Positions 7,108-12,472 of a stretch of DNA of 12,472 bases are shown here, one piece after another (the stretch's first letter is position 1; the number at the start of each line of letters is the position of its first letter). The notes under the pieces are model-generated. The model saw only the letters and a list, made by a program, of their open reading frames with translations, was not told the DNA's origin and searched no databases. This stretch comes from DASPXY01 sp038227745 (GTDB lineage: Bacteria; Planctomycetota; Planctomycetia; Gemmatales; Gemmataceae): the NCBI GenBank assembly GCA_038227745.1, contig JBBRPS010000249.1:1-12472 (forward strand). Direction: 5' to 3'. Position numbers and translations under genes: made by a program.

Positions 7108-7284
7108 CGCGGATCGCCCGGGCCAGCCGCCTTTCCCAGTTCGCCCGGCTTTCCCGGCCCGCCGCACGGGCGGGTTCGGCTTGACCGGGCGGGGGGAATT
7201 GACTATGTCCCAGAAATTGGTTCACGCGGCTGGACTGGGTCATGGAAGCCCGGTCGCCGATGTGTGATACCGGGGAGGGACGGC

Positions 7285-8187
7285 ATGGATGGCTCCTACC
7301 CCAGCAAGTTGCGACTCTGGGACGGCTCGAATGCGGAGCTGTCCGGGCAGCCCGCGACGTGGACGGCCCAGGGTCCCGCCCCGCCCTTTCAGGGGCCGCA
7401 CGCCCACGCCGACTACGCCGACCGGCTGTACGCCTGTGAGGCCCTGGCCTCCGTGCGGCGGCGGCGGGGCGGCGACGAGGGGCCGGAGCCGTACTCGCTG
7501 CAGTGGTTCCTGAACATCGAGCGGCAACGCCACGGCCGGCACGGGCGCTGGCTCCCCCGCCTGCTGGAGTTCGCCAAGCATGGCGGCGAGACGCTCCTGG
7601 GACTGGGCCACGGCCTGGGCACCGACTGGACCCAGTACGCCCGCCACGGCGCCGCCGTCGTCGTCTGCAGCCCCTCCGCGCCGCAACTCTCCCTCGTCCG
7701 CCGTAACTTCGAGCTGCGCAACCTGTCCGCCCGGTTCCTCCACATCGCCCCGGCCTCGCTGCCCCTGGAGGGGGCGAGCATTGATGTGGTCTGCCTGAGC
7801 GGCCTGCTCGAAGTGGCGCCGGACCCGCGGGCCGTCATCGACGAGGTTTACCGGGTGCTGAAGCCGGGCGGCAAGGTGCTGGCCGTCACGCCCGCCCGTT
7901 ACGACGTGGATTTCTGGTATCGCGCCTGGTTCTTCTGGCAGCGCTGGCTGTCGCGACGGGCGCCCGCCCCGCCGCAGGGGGCCCAGTTCTCCGGGCGGGG
8001 GCTGCGCGGGCTGTTCGGCCGGTTCGCCGAGCACCGCGTTTACAAACGGCAGCTGCGGCGCTCCGACGTGCCGCACGTGTGGCGCTGGCTGCCGCTGCCG
8101 GTGCTGGAGCGGGTGATGGGCCGGCTGCTCGTCCTCAAGGCGTTCAAGCCGCTCAGCGCCGCCATGCCGGTGCAGGCCGCGGCGTGA
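7285..8187 (+). CDS. Class I SAM-methyltransferase-like protein with altered SAM-binding motifs
   Basis: The protein has 300 residues. The start is ATG 7285, with GGGGAGGGA (7271-7279) 5 nt upstream. The frame is open further upstream, but the upstream sequence is not convincing coding. An N-terminal segment EPYSLQWFLNIERQRHGR (68-85) precedes the Rossmann-type core. Motif I is LLGLGHGLGTD (104-114), after strand 2 comes VVVCSPSAPQL (125-135), and the motif II/III region is ASIDVVCLSGLLEVAPDP (164-181). DEVYRVLKPGGKVLAV (186-201) is the classic post-motif strand of UbiE-type methyltransferases. The usual acidic residue of motif I and the aspartate after strand 2 are replaced (by L/G and by C128). 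The C-terminal 80 residues are basic and aromatic. The substrate is unknown, and activity cannot be assumed. The gene stands alone, divergent from the GTPase genes and convergent with the next gene. Confidence 0.8.
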   Translation: MDGSYPSKLRLWDGSNAELSGQPATWTAQGPAPPFQGPHAHADYADRLYACEALASVRRRRGGDEGPEPYSLQWFLNIERQRHGRHGRWLPRLLEFAKHGGETLLGLGHGLGTDWTQYARHGAAVVVCSPSAPQLSLVRRNFELRNLSARFLHIAPASLPLEGASIDVVCLSGLLEVAPDPRAVIDEVYRVLKPGGKVLAVTPARYDVDFWYRAWFFWQRWLSRRAPAPPQGAQFSGRGLRGLFGRFAEHRVYKRQLRRSDVPHVWRWLPLPVLERVMGRLLVLKAFKPLSAAMPVQAAA

Positions 8188-8210
8188 GCCGTTCTCCCCC
8201 AAACAAGACA

Positions 8211-8240
8211 GCCCGGCATCGGCGTGAACCGACACCGGGC
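8211..8240. terminator. Hairpin between convergent genes, likely terminator mainly for the minus-strand gene
   Basis: GCCCGGCATCGG (8211-8222) pairs with CCGACACCGGGC (8229-8240), giving 6 and 4 base pairs separated by two mismatches around a 6-nt loop. On the minus strand the stem is followed by TGTCTTGTTT, a moderate T-rich tract, 38 nt after the stop at 8278. It also lies 24 nt after the stop of the plus-strand gene, but without a T-tract on that side. Confidence 0.45.
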
Positions 8241-8277
8241 CGCGTCGTCTCCCGCCCAGGGGCCTCTCGGGCGCGGG

Positions 8278-8892
8278 TCATTTCCCTTCGGGCCGCAGCA
8301 CGTCAATGACCGCGCTGAGTCCCTGATCGTTGGTCAGGGCGCGGACCTTCGACAGGCCGAGGAACGTGGTGCGCACCTTGTTGACCAGCCGCACGTCGAG
8401 CGGGTCGCCGCCGTGGGCGCCGGCGCAGGCGCGGGCCATGACGGCGGTCTTGAGCACGTTGGCGCGGACGCGGCGCGTCTGAGGCGCCCAGCGGGCCGGG
8501 TGGACGTGGACGTAGCGCTCGCCCTCCGCGCCGCCGCGCAGCACCCAGCGGGAGCCGTCCTCCGCGAACGTGAGGACCGTGTAGCCGCCGCCCTCGTCCA
8601 GCCAGGCGCGGTACGGCTCCGGGTCGAGCCGCCCGTCGGCGCGCAGGGTAGCGACGACCCGGCCGGCGATGTCCGCCGGCGTGAGGCTGCCGGTGTAGAG
8701 GTCCATCAGCTCGGTGCCCATGACGACCAGGCGCCCGGCCAGTTCGGGGAGCGCGGCGGCGCCGAGGCACGCGGTCTCGGCGATGCGCTGGCGCAGGGCG
8801 CCGGCGTGGTGCTTCCAGGTATTGAACAGCACCGGCGGCGGGACTTCGCCGAGCAGATGCTCACCCAGGTTGGGTGTCGCGATGACGTTTAT
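8278..8892 (-). CDS. Orphan protein (about 204 aa), probable non-canonical ATA start
   Basis: No known domain is recognised. From the first conventional start (GTG 8832) the protein has 184 residues beginning MLFNTWKHHAGALRQRI. That GTG has no ribosome binding site. The frame is open 20 codons further upstream and reads INVIATPNLGEHLLGEVPPP before V-LFNTWKHH, which looks like ordinary protein. The strong site GGAGAGGAGGT (8908-8898) is 5 nt before an ATA codon at 8892. No ATG, GTG or TTG lies between the in-frame upstream stop and 8832, so I give the ATA start as the best reading. The middle holds GGGYTVLTFAEDGSRWVLRG, a beta-rich stretch, and the C-terminus reads TTFLGLSKVRALTNDQGLSA. The product looks soluble, with no signal peptide. 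The gene is convergent with the methyltransferase gene and divergent from the metallohydrolase gene. Confidence 0.7.
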   Translation of the reverse strand: MNVIATPNLGEHLLGEVPPPVLFNTWKHHAGALRQRIAETACLGAAALPELAGRLVVMGTELMDLYTGSLTPADIAGRVVATLRADGRLDPEPYRAWLDEGGGYTVLTFAEDGSRWVLRGGAEGERYVHVHPARWAPQTRRVRANVLKTAVMARACAGAHGGDPLDVRLVNKVRTTFLGLSKVRALTNDQGLSAVIDVLRPEGK

Positions 8893-8897
8893 GGCGT

Positions 8898-8908
8898 ACC
8901 TCCTCTCC
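8898..8908 (-). promoter_or_regulatory. Strong Shine-Dalgarno site that decides the start of the 8278-8892 gene
   Basis: The minus-strand sequence GGAGAGGAGGT is one of the best ribosome binding sites in the window. It lies 5 nt before ATA at 8892, the normal spacing for a start codon, but 66 nt from the first GTG at 8832. Confidence 0.6.
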
Positions 8909-8967
8909 TTGGTCCCGGATACTCACAGGACAGGACAGCGGCCACCCCAGAAGGTTCGGCAGGAGCC

Positions 8968-8992
8968 ACGGTGAGGGTCTGGCACCACTCTG
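8968..8992. repeat. Copy 1 of a short shared sequence (other copy at 11614-11638)
   Basis: The two sites share ACGGTG, then four or five mostly G residues, then the exact 11-mer CTGGCACCACT. They agree at about 20 of 23 aligned positions with one gap. The copies lie in unrelated surroundings, one in a divergent intergenic region and the other beside a gene remnant. This could be a dispersed repeat or chance. Confidence 0.3.
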
Positions 8993-8997
8993 CACCC

Positions 8998-9026
8998 TTG
9001 CAGCGGGCCGTCATTCCGGCTAACGT
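8998..9026 (+). promoter_or_regulatory. Candidate promoter for the metallohydrolase gene
   Basis: TTGCAG (8998-9003) and TAACGT (9021-9026) are separated by 17 nt. They would start transcription near 9033, about 42 nt before the ATG. The spacing is ideal but the -10 match is modest. Confidence 0.35.
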
Positions 9027-9074
9027 GAGTGCGCTCGGACCTCGGCCACCACTCACGACCTGGAGGATCGCACC

Positions 9075-11381
9075 ATGCCGCCACGCCGACTCCTGCTCTC
9101 CGCCTGTCTTCTCGCCCTGTCCCTCGCCCCGACACGCGCCGCCGGCCAGCCCCCGGTCAAGGTCGAGCGTCAGCCGCTCGAAGCCCAGGTCAAGCGCGTC
9201 ACCGACACGCTCGAACTGCTCGGCGCCCCGCTGCCCGCCGCCGACCGCGAGGCGCTTACCGCCGCCTTCGGGGAGAAGGACGCCGCCGGCGCCGTGGCCG
9301 CCATTCAGAAAATCCTCGACCCACACTGCCTCGCCCACGTCCGCATCGGCGGCAAGGGCAAGCTCACGACGCGCGCCGGCGCCGCCCGCCCCGCGCTCGC
9401 CGAACAGGGCTGGCGCGTCTTCCTCGTCAAGGTCCACAACGCGGCCGGCCTGGACAGGGTCGAGCTGAAGCCGGCCAGCCCCAACGCCCTGCCGATGTTC
9501 TATCGCTCCACCGGCAAGCCCGACCCCCGGGTGATGTCGGTCGGTGAGGCGGGCAAGCGCTTTCTCGACCTCATGATGTACAACGGCCAGCCGCTGCTGC
9601 GGCACCTGGCCGGCCTGGAGGTGGAGTACCGCGTCCTGCAGGTCTACTGCCGCGATGCCGGCCGCAAGGATGCTGAACTCGGCTTCGTGCTGTTCCGCGA
9701 CGGCGACAAGAAGGCGGCGGCGAGCAGCAACCTCGTGTCCCACGTCATCGACAGCGCCCCGGCGGTCCTGGTGCGGCTGCGCGTCCACGACCACGACGGC
9801 GCCCCGGTGATGGCGGCGTTCACCTTCCGCGACAGCCAGGGCCGCGTTTATCCTTCCCTCAGCCGCCGCCTTGCTCCCGACTTCGGCTTCCACCCGCAGA
9901 TCTACCGCAAGGACGGCGAGGCCGTCGCGCTGCAGCCCGGCACCTACACCGTTAGCTGGACGCGCGGCCCGGAGTACCTCGTCGAGCGACGAAACATCAC
10001 GGTGCCGGCGAAGGCCACGCACAGCGAGAGTTTCCGCCTCACGCGCTGGGTGTTCCCGCGAGCCAAGGGCTGGTACTCGGGCGACCATCACATCCACGCG
10101 GCCGGCTGCGCCCATTACGAGAGCCCAACCGAGGGCGTCGCCCCCGAGGACATGATGCGCCACGTCCTGGGCGAGGACCTCAACGTCGGCGTCTGCCTCA
10201 GCTGGGGGCCGTGCTGGTATCACCAGAAGCGCTACTTCGAGCCCAAGACGAACCAACAGGCGCATTACCCCGTCCACCCGCTGTCCACGCCGACACATCT
10301 CTTGCGCTACGACGTCGAGGTGTCGGGCTTCCCGTCGAGCCACTGCGGCCACATCTGCCTGCTGCGCCTCAAGGAGCAGGACTATCCGAAGAGTAAAATC
10401 ATCGACGATTGGCCGAGCTGGGACCTGCCGATCTTCAAGTGGGCGCGGGAGCAGGGGGGCGTGATCGGCTTCGCCCACAGCGGCTGGGGCCTGGACGTCG
10501 GGCCGACGAAGGAGTTGCCCAATTACATCGTGCCGCCGATGAGCGGCATCGGCGCGAATGAATACATCGTGGACGTCACGCACGACCTGTGCGATTTCAT
10601 CTCGACGGTGGACACGCCGGCGATCTGGGAGCTGAACATCTGGTATCACACGCTGAACTGTGGCTACCGCTGCCGGGTCAGCGGCGAGACGGACTTCCCG
10701 TGCATCTACGGCGAGCGTGTCGGCCTGGGCCGCAGCTACGTCCAGCTGCCGGGCAAGCTGACGTTCGAGGACTGGGCCGAGGGGATCAAGCAGGGCCGCT
10801 GCTACGTCAGCGACGGCAAGAGCCACCTGCTGGACTTCACGGTGAACGGCCTGGGCGTGGGCCTGAAGGGCAGCGAGTTGCGCCTGGAGAAGGCGGGGAC
10901 GGTGCGGCTCAAGGCGAACGTGGCGGCGCTGCTGGAGGCGGCGCCGACGGCGGCGACCGAGGCGATCCGCAAGGCGCCGTGGAACGCCCGGCCGTACTGG
11001 GACCTGGAGCGCTGCCGCCTCGGCGATTCGCGCAGGGTGCTGGTCGAGGTCGTCGTGAACGGCAAGGCGGTGGCACAGAAGGAGATCGACGCCGATGGCA
11101 AGGAGCGTGAGGTGAGCTTCGACGTGCCGATCGCGGCGAGCAGCTGGGTGGCGTTGCGGATTTTGGGGTCGAGCCACACGAACCCGGTGTTCGTGCTGGT
11201 GGGCGACCAGGCGATCCGGGCGAGCAAGAAGTCGGCGCAGTGGTGCCTGCAGGCGGTGGAGCGGTGCTGGACGCAGAAGTGGCCGCGCATCCGCGCCGAG
11301 GAGCGGCCGGCGGCGCAGGCGGCGTACGACCACGCGCGGCGGGCGTACCGGCGGATTGCCGAGGAGTGCGCGGCGGAATGA
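9075..11381 (+). CDS. Exported CehA/McbA-type PHP metallohydrolase
   Basis: The 768-residue protein begins with a Sec signal peptide: MPPRRLLL, a hydrophobic core to about 18, and likely cleavage after TRA near 23. Residues 30-225 form an N-terminal domain of unknown fold. Residues about 230-325 look like a beta-sandwich carrying HDHDGAPV and GTYTVSW. The PHP-like domain runs from about 330 to 580: GDHHIHAAG (336-344) supplies the metal-binding HxH, and SSHCGHI (421-427), IGFAHSGWG (464-472) and SGETDFP (536-542) supply likely further ligands. A beta-rich domain follows (585-715), then a charged helical tail. CehA/McbA members include carbaryl hydrolase, but most are uncharacterised, so the substrate is unknown; a periplasmic or extracellular hydrolase is inferred. 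The 16 or so cysteines would suit disulfides in an exported protein. GGAGG (9062-9066) lies 8 nt before the ATG. A strong hairpin follows the stop. Confidence 0.85.
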   Translation: MPPRRLLLSACLLALSLAPTRAAGQPPVKVERQPLEAQVKRVTDTLELLGAPLPAADREALTAAFGEKDAAGAVAAIQKILDPHCLAHVRIGGKGKLTTRAGAARPALAEQGWRVFLVKVHNAAGLDRVELKPASPNALPMFYRSTGKPDPRVMSVGEAGKRFLDLMMYNGQPLLRHLAGLEVEYRVLQVYCRDAGRKDAELGFVLFRDGDKKAAASSNLVSHVIDSAPAVLVRLRVHDHDGAPVMAAFTFRDSQGRVYPSLSRRLAPDFGFHPQIYRKDGEAVALQPGTYTVSWTRGPEYLVERRNITVPAKATHSESFRLTRWVFPRAKGWYSGDHHIHAAGCAHYESPTEGVAPEDMMRHVLGEDLNVGVCLSWGPCWYHQKRYFEPKTNQQAHYPVHPLSTPTHLLRYDVEVSGFPSSHCGHICLLRLKEQDYPKSKIIDDWPSWDLPIFKWAREQGGVIGFAHSGWGLDVGPTKELPNYIVPPMSGIGANEYIVDVTHDLCDFISTVDTPAIWELNIWYHTLNCGYRCRVSGETDFPCIYGERVGLGRSYVQLPGKLTFEDWAEGIKQGRCYVSDGKSHLLDFTVNGLGVGLKGSELRLEKAGTVRLKANVAALLEAAPTAATEAIRKAPWNARPYWDLERCRLGDSRRVLVEVVVNGKAVAQKEIDADGKEREVSFDVPIAASSWVALRILGSSHTNPVFVLVGDQAIRASKKSAQWCLQAVERCWTQKWPRIRAEERPAAQAAYDHARRAYRRIAEECAAE

Positions 11382-11391
11382 CCCGAAAACG

Positions 11392-11419
11392 CGGACGGCC
11401 GGCGTTCGCCGGCCGTCCG
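11392..11419. terminator. Perfect 12-bp GC-rich hairpin after the metallohydrolase gene
   Basis: CGGACGGCCGGC (11392-11403) is exactly complementary to GCCGGCCGTCCG (11408-11419) around a 4-nt loop, GTTC. It begins 10 nt after the metallohydrolase stop codon and lies 13 nt beyond the stop of the convergent remnant at 11433. No T-tract follows on either strand, so it is either a bidirectional terminator of the T-poor type found in high-G+C bacteria or an mRNA 3'-end stabiliser. Confidence 0.6.
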
Positions 11420-11432
11420 AATGCAACCGCTC

Positions 11433-11603
11433 TCATTCCGCCAGTTCCAGCACAAGCGATTTCATCACCGGCCGCGCCCCGCAGGCGATCGCGTACGTCT
11501 CACGCGGCTTCCGCGCCACCTGGACGTGCCGCTTCGCCTGCCCGTCCTCCTCCCAGGCATAGGCCATCTTCACGGGCCGGAAGCCGCCACATGGCTCGCG
11601 GTA
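11433..11603 (-). pseudogene. C-terminal remnant of a protein-coding gene, 5' part missing
   Basis: The minus frame ends ...PVMKSLVLELAE-stop (stop at 11435-11433). Upstream it reads YREPCGGFRPVKMAYAWEED, then GQAKRHVQVARKPRETYAIA, and carries a strong G/C bias at third codon positions. It therefore looks like genuine coding sequence. The frame stays open only to a TGA at 11672, and the sole ATG (11567, giving 44 aa) has no ribosome binding site. Sequence above about 11603 looks less like protein. The phrase 'AYAWEEDG...KPRETY' resembles the end of larger planctomycete proteins as I recall them, but I cannot name the family. The most likely reading is the 3' end of a gene whose front was lost when the segment carrying 11676-12314 came to lie beside it. 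A small intact gene from 11567 is the alternative. Confidence 0.5.
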
Positions 11604-11613
11604 CGGTGCCGAG

Positions 11614-11638
11614 ACGGTGCGGGGACTGGCACCACTGT
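11614..11638. repeat. Copy 2 of a short shared sequence (other copy at 8968-8992)
   Basis: ACGGTGCGGGGACTGGCACC is followed by ACT, matching the site at 8968-8992 in the ACGGTG block and the exact 11-mer CTGGCACCACT. It lies just at the upstream limit of the gene remnant, where recognisable coding sequence stops, so it may mark a junction. Confidence 0.3.
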
Positions 11639-11675
11639 TTGGGCAGAGGTAGGCGCGCGGGCATACGGCTCAGGG

Positions 11676-12314
11676 TCAGGCGGTGTTCTTCCCCAGCGGC
11701 CCCTGCAGGTTGATTCTCCCCCCTTCCTCCAGGTGCTTGCGGATATCCTCCCAGTCAAGCGGCGGCTTCAGTCCTTCACCGGGCTTCACGGGGGGCGTGA
11801 ACGGGATGTTGCGGATCGGCGTCGTATCCGGGGGGAGGGTAAGCATCCACCCTTCCGCCAGCAACTTTTTCATGTGGTCGATCTTCTCTTGGTGTGGCTT
11901 TCTCTGTGTTTTCAGCGCGGCCAGTGGACTGAAATCAGCCGACGCGTACAGTTTCTGACCCGTCTCCCCATGGACGACCTCTTCCCACCTCCCCGTATCC
12001 GGCCTGAACAACGTGTTCCACCCTTCCGGGCGGTGAACGAACAGGAGTTCCGCACGGGGATTGCCGCCGCTGCCTTGAGGGCCGACAAAGATGACGGTGC
12101 CAGGAGCCATTCCTTCAAATTCGGCGGCGTTGATGCGGCTCATCAGGCTACCGCTGTCTACACGCCGCATGTCCTCCCCCAGGATCGGGATTGAGAAAAC
12201 TTCCGCAGACGGGAAGTGCCGCTCGATCTCCTCGAAGCCCTTGAACCACTTCCCCGGAGGCGGGTAGATATAGGCTTCCTCAAGGGAAGGGTCGCCGAAC
12301 TGCTTGCCCGTCAC
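11676..12314 (-). CDS. Orphan protein (212 aa) of lower G+C content
   Basis: The 212-residue product has no signal peptide, membrane segment or recognised domain. It begins MTGKQFGDPSLEEAYIYPPP. It contains APGTVIFVGPQGSGGNPRAE (residues about 90-109; not a P-loop, as there is no GK[ST]), and ends with a charged, proline-rich tail (LPPDTTPIRNIPFTPPVKPG and onward). The start is GTG at 12314. An in-frame TGA lies 9 codons upstream with no other start between, and GGGGAAAGGA lies about 9 nt before the GTG. The GTG overlaps the stop of the upstream partial gene by 4 bp (GTGA), which suggests translational coupling. Sampled 60-base lines inside it have 31 and 37 G+C, against 48 in a line of the metallohydrolase gene, so it may have been acquired more recently. 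Confidence 0.65.
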   Translation of the reverse strand: MTGKQFGDPSLEEAYIYPPPGKWFKGFEEIERHFPSAEVFSIPILGEDMRRVDSGSLMSRINAAEFEGMAPGTVIFVGPQGSGGNPRAELLFVHRPEGWNTLFRPDTGRWEEVVHGETGQKLYASADFSPLAALKTQRKPHQEKIDHMKKLLAEGWMLTLPPDTTPIRNIPFTPPVKPGEGLKPPLDWEDIRKHLEEGGRINLQGPLGKNTA

Positions 12315-12472
12315 CGTGACGAGTCCTTTCCCCGTAACATCTCAATAACCCCGGGCGTGTTCCGAGGAAGTTTGCCGGCGCGCACGGCGACCCAGAGGCG
12401 TGTGGACGATTCTTTCCTGGTAAGCCGTTGGCCGTGCCGCCCTTGCCTGCCCTCAGACCGGCACGGCTGCAC
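12311..12472 (-). CDS. C-terminal end of an unidentified protein, N-terminus beyond window
   Basis: A minus frame is open from the right edge to a TGA at 12313-12311 and gives 53 residues ending RNTPGVIEMLRGKDSSR, preceded by STRLWVAVRAGKLP. The segment is basic, with plausible alternating hydrophobic residues, but is too short to identify. The main support is the 4-bp overlap of its stop with the GTG start of the downstream gene, a typical arrangement of coupled genes. Other minus frames here are interrupted or less protein-like. Without the missing upstream part it remains tentative. Confidence 0.35.
   Translation of the reverse strand: MQPCRSEGRQGRHGQRLTRKESSTRLWVAVRAGKLPRNTPGVIEMLRGKDSSR

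Noticed and set aside
4281..7184. Long plus-strand open frames opposite the two GTPase genes (4281-5747 and 5835-7184)
   Set aside because: Low-complexity R/H/Q/L-rich products, while the minus strand encodes complete G1 and G3 motifs and membrane segments. Long antisense frames are expected at this G+C content.
7181..7209. Promoter TTGACC-N17-TATGTC for the methyltransferase-like gene
   Set aside because: The spacing is right, but the -10 match is weak and the region is dominated by G-rich sequence; not strong enough to list as a feature.
8278..8770. Alternative minus-strand frame 8303-8770
   Set aside because: Arginine/proline-rich low-complexity shadow of the orphan gene at 8278-8892.
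9102..9113. LSAC near residue 11 of the metallohydrolase as a lipoprotein lipobox
   Set aside because: Too few hydrophobic residues precede the cysteine. The hydrophobic core continues to about residue 18 with a better signal peptidase I site after TRA.
8889..11426. Minus-strand open frame of 845 codons opposite the metallohydrolase gene
   Set aside because: The plus-strand product has a signal peptide, a ribosome binding site and PHP metal-binding motifs; the minus frame is its shadow.
1..12472. tRNA, rRNA, riboswitch, transposase or integrase genes
   Set aside because: No cloverleaf with conserved T-loop, no rRNA stretch and no transposase-like protein was seen on either strand by eye; small RNAs cannot be excluded without computation.

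Overview
The window looks like a chromosomal segment from a planctomycete, most likely of the Gemmataceae. The evidence is a very high G+C content, a large surface-type protein opening with the LEPLENR-type N-terminal signature usual in that group, several short orphan protein families, and an exported CehA/McbA-type metallohydrolase of the form common in planctomycetes. This placement is inferred from sequence style and recalled families, not from a search. No rRNA, tRNA, CRISPR array, transposase or integrase was seen.

Layout from left to right. (1) Positions 1-3026, minus strand: the first 1008 codons of a large repetitive protein with about 13 TolB/PD40-like beta-propeller repeats, running off the left edge. 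(2) 3027-3441: a gene-free stretch with a candidate promoter for each flanking gene and a long hairpin built from 7-nt tandem repeats. (3) 3442-3813 (+) and 3827-4087 (-): two small convergent orphan genes. (4) 4155-6986 (-): two consecutive GTPase genes. The upstream one carries a DUF697-like membrane region and the downstream one is anchored by two N-terminal helices. A 32-bp perfect hairpin, also built from 7-nt repeats, lies between them. (5) 6987-7284: a divergent intergenic region with another hairpin. (6) 7285-8187 (+): a class I methyltransferase-like protein whose two usual SAM-contacting acidic residues are replaced. (7) 8278-8892 (-): an orphan gene whose best ribosome binding site points to an ATA start codon. 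(8) 9075-11381 (+): an exported CehA/McbA-type PHP metallohydrolase followed by a strong hairpin. (9) 11433-12472 (-): a short C-terminal gene remnant, an orphan gene of lower G+C content, and the end of a further gene that overlaps it by 4 bp.

The only likely functional unit of several genes is the GTPase pair. Its architecture recalls YcjX/YcjF (a GTPase next to a DUF697 membrane protein) but with GTPase domains in both partners. The other genes look independently transcribed, as strands alternate and most have their own promoter candidates or terminators. The features most worth a second look are the heptanucleotide hairpin family, the ATA start candidate, the degenerate methyltransferase motif, the non-canonical G4 motif in the first GTPase, and the truncated gene remnant near 11.5 kb.
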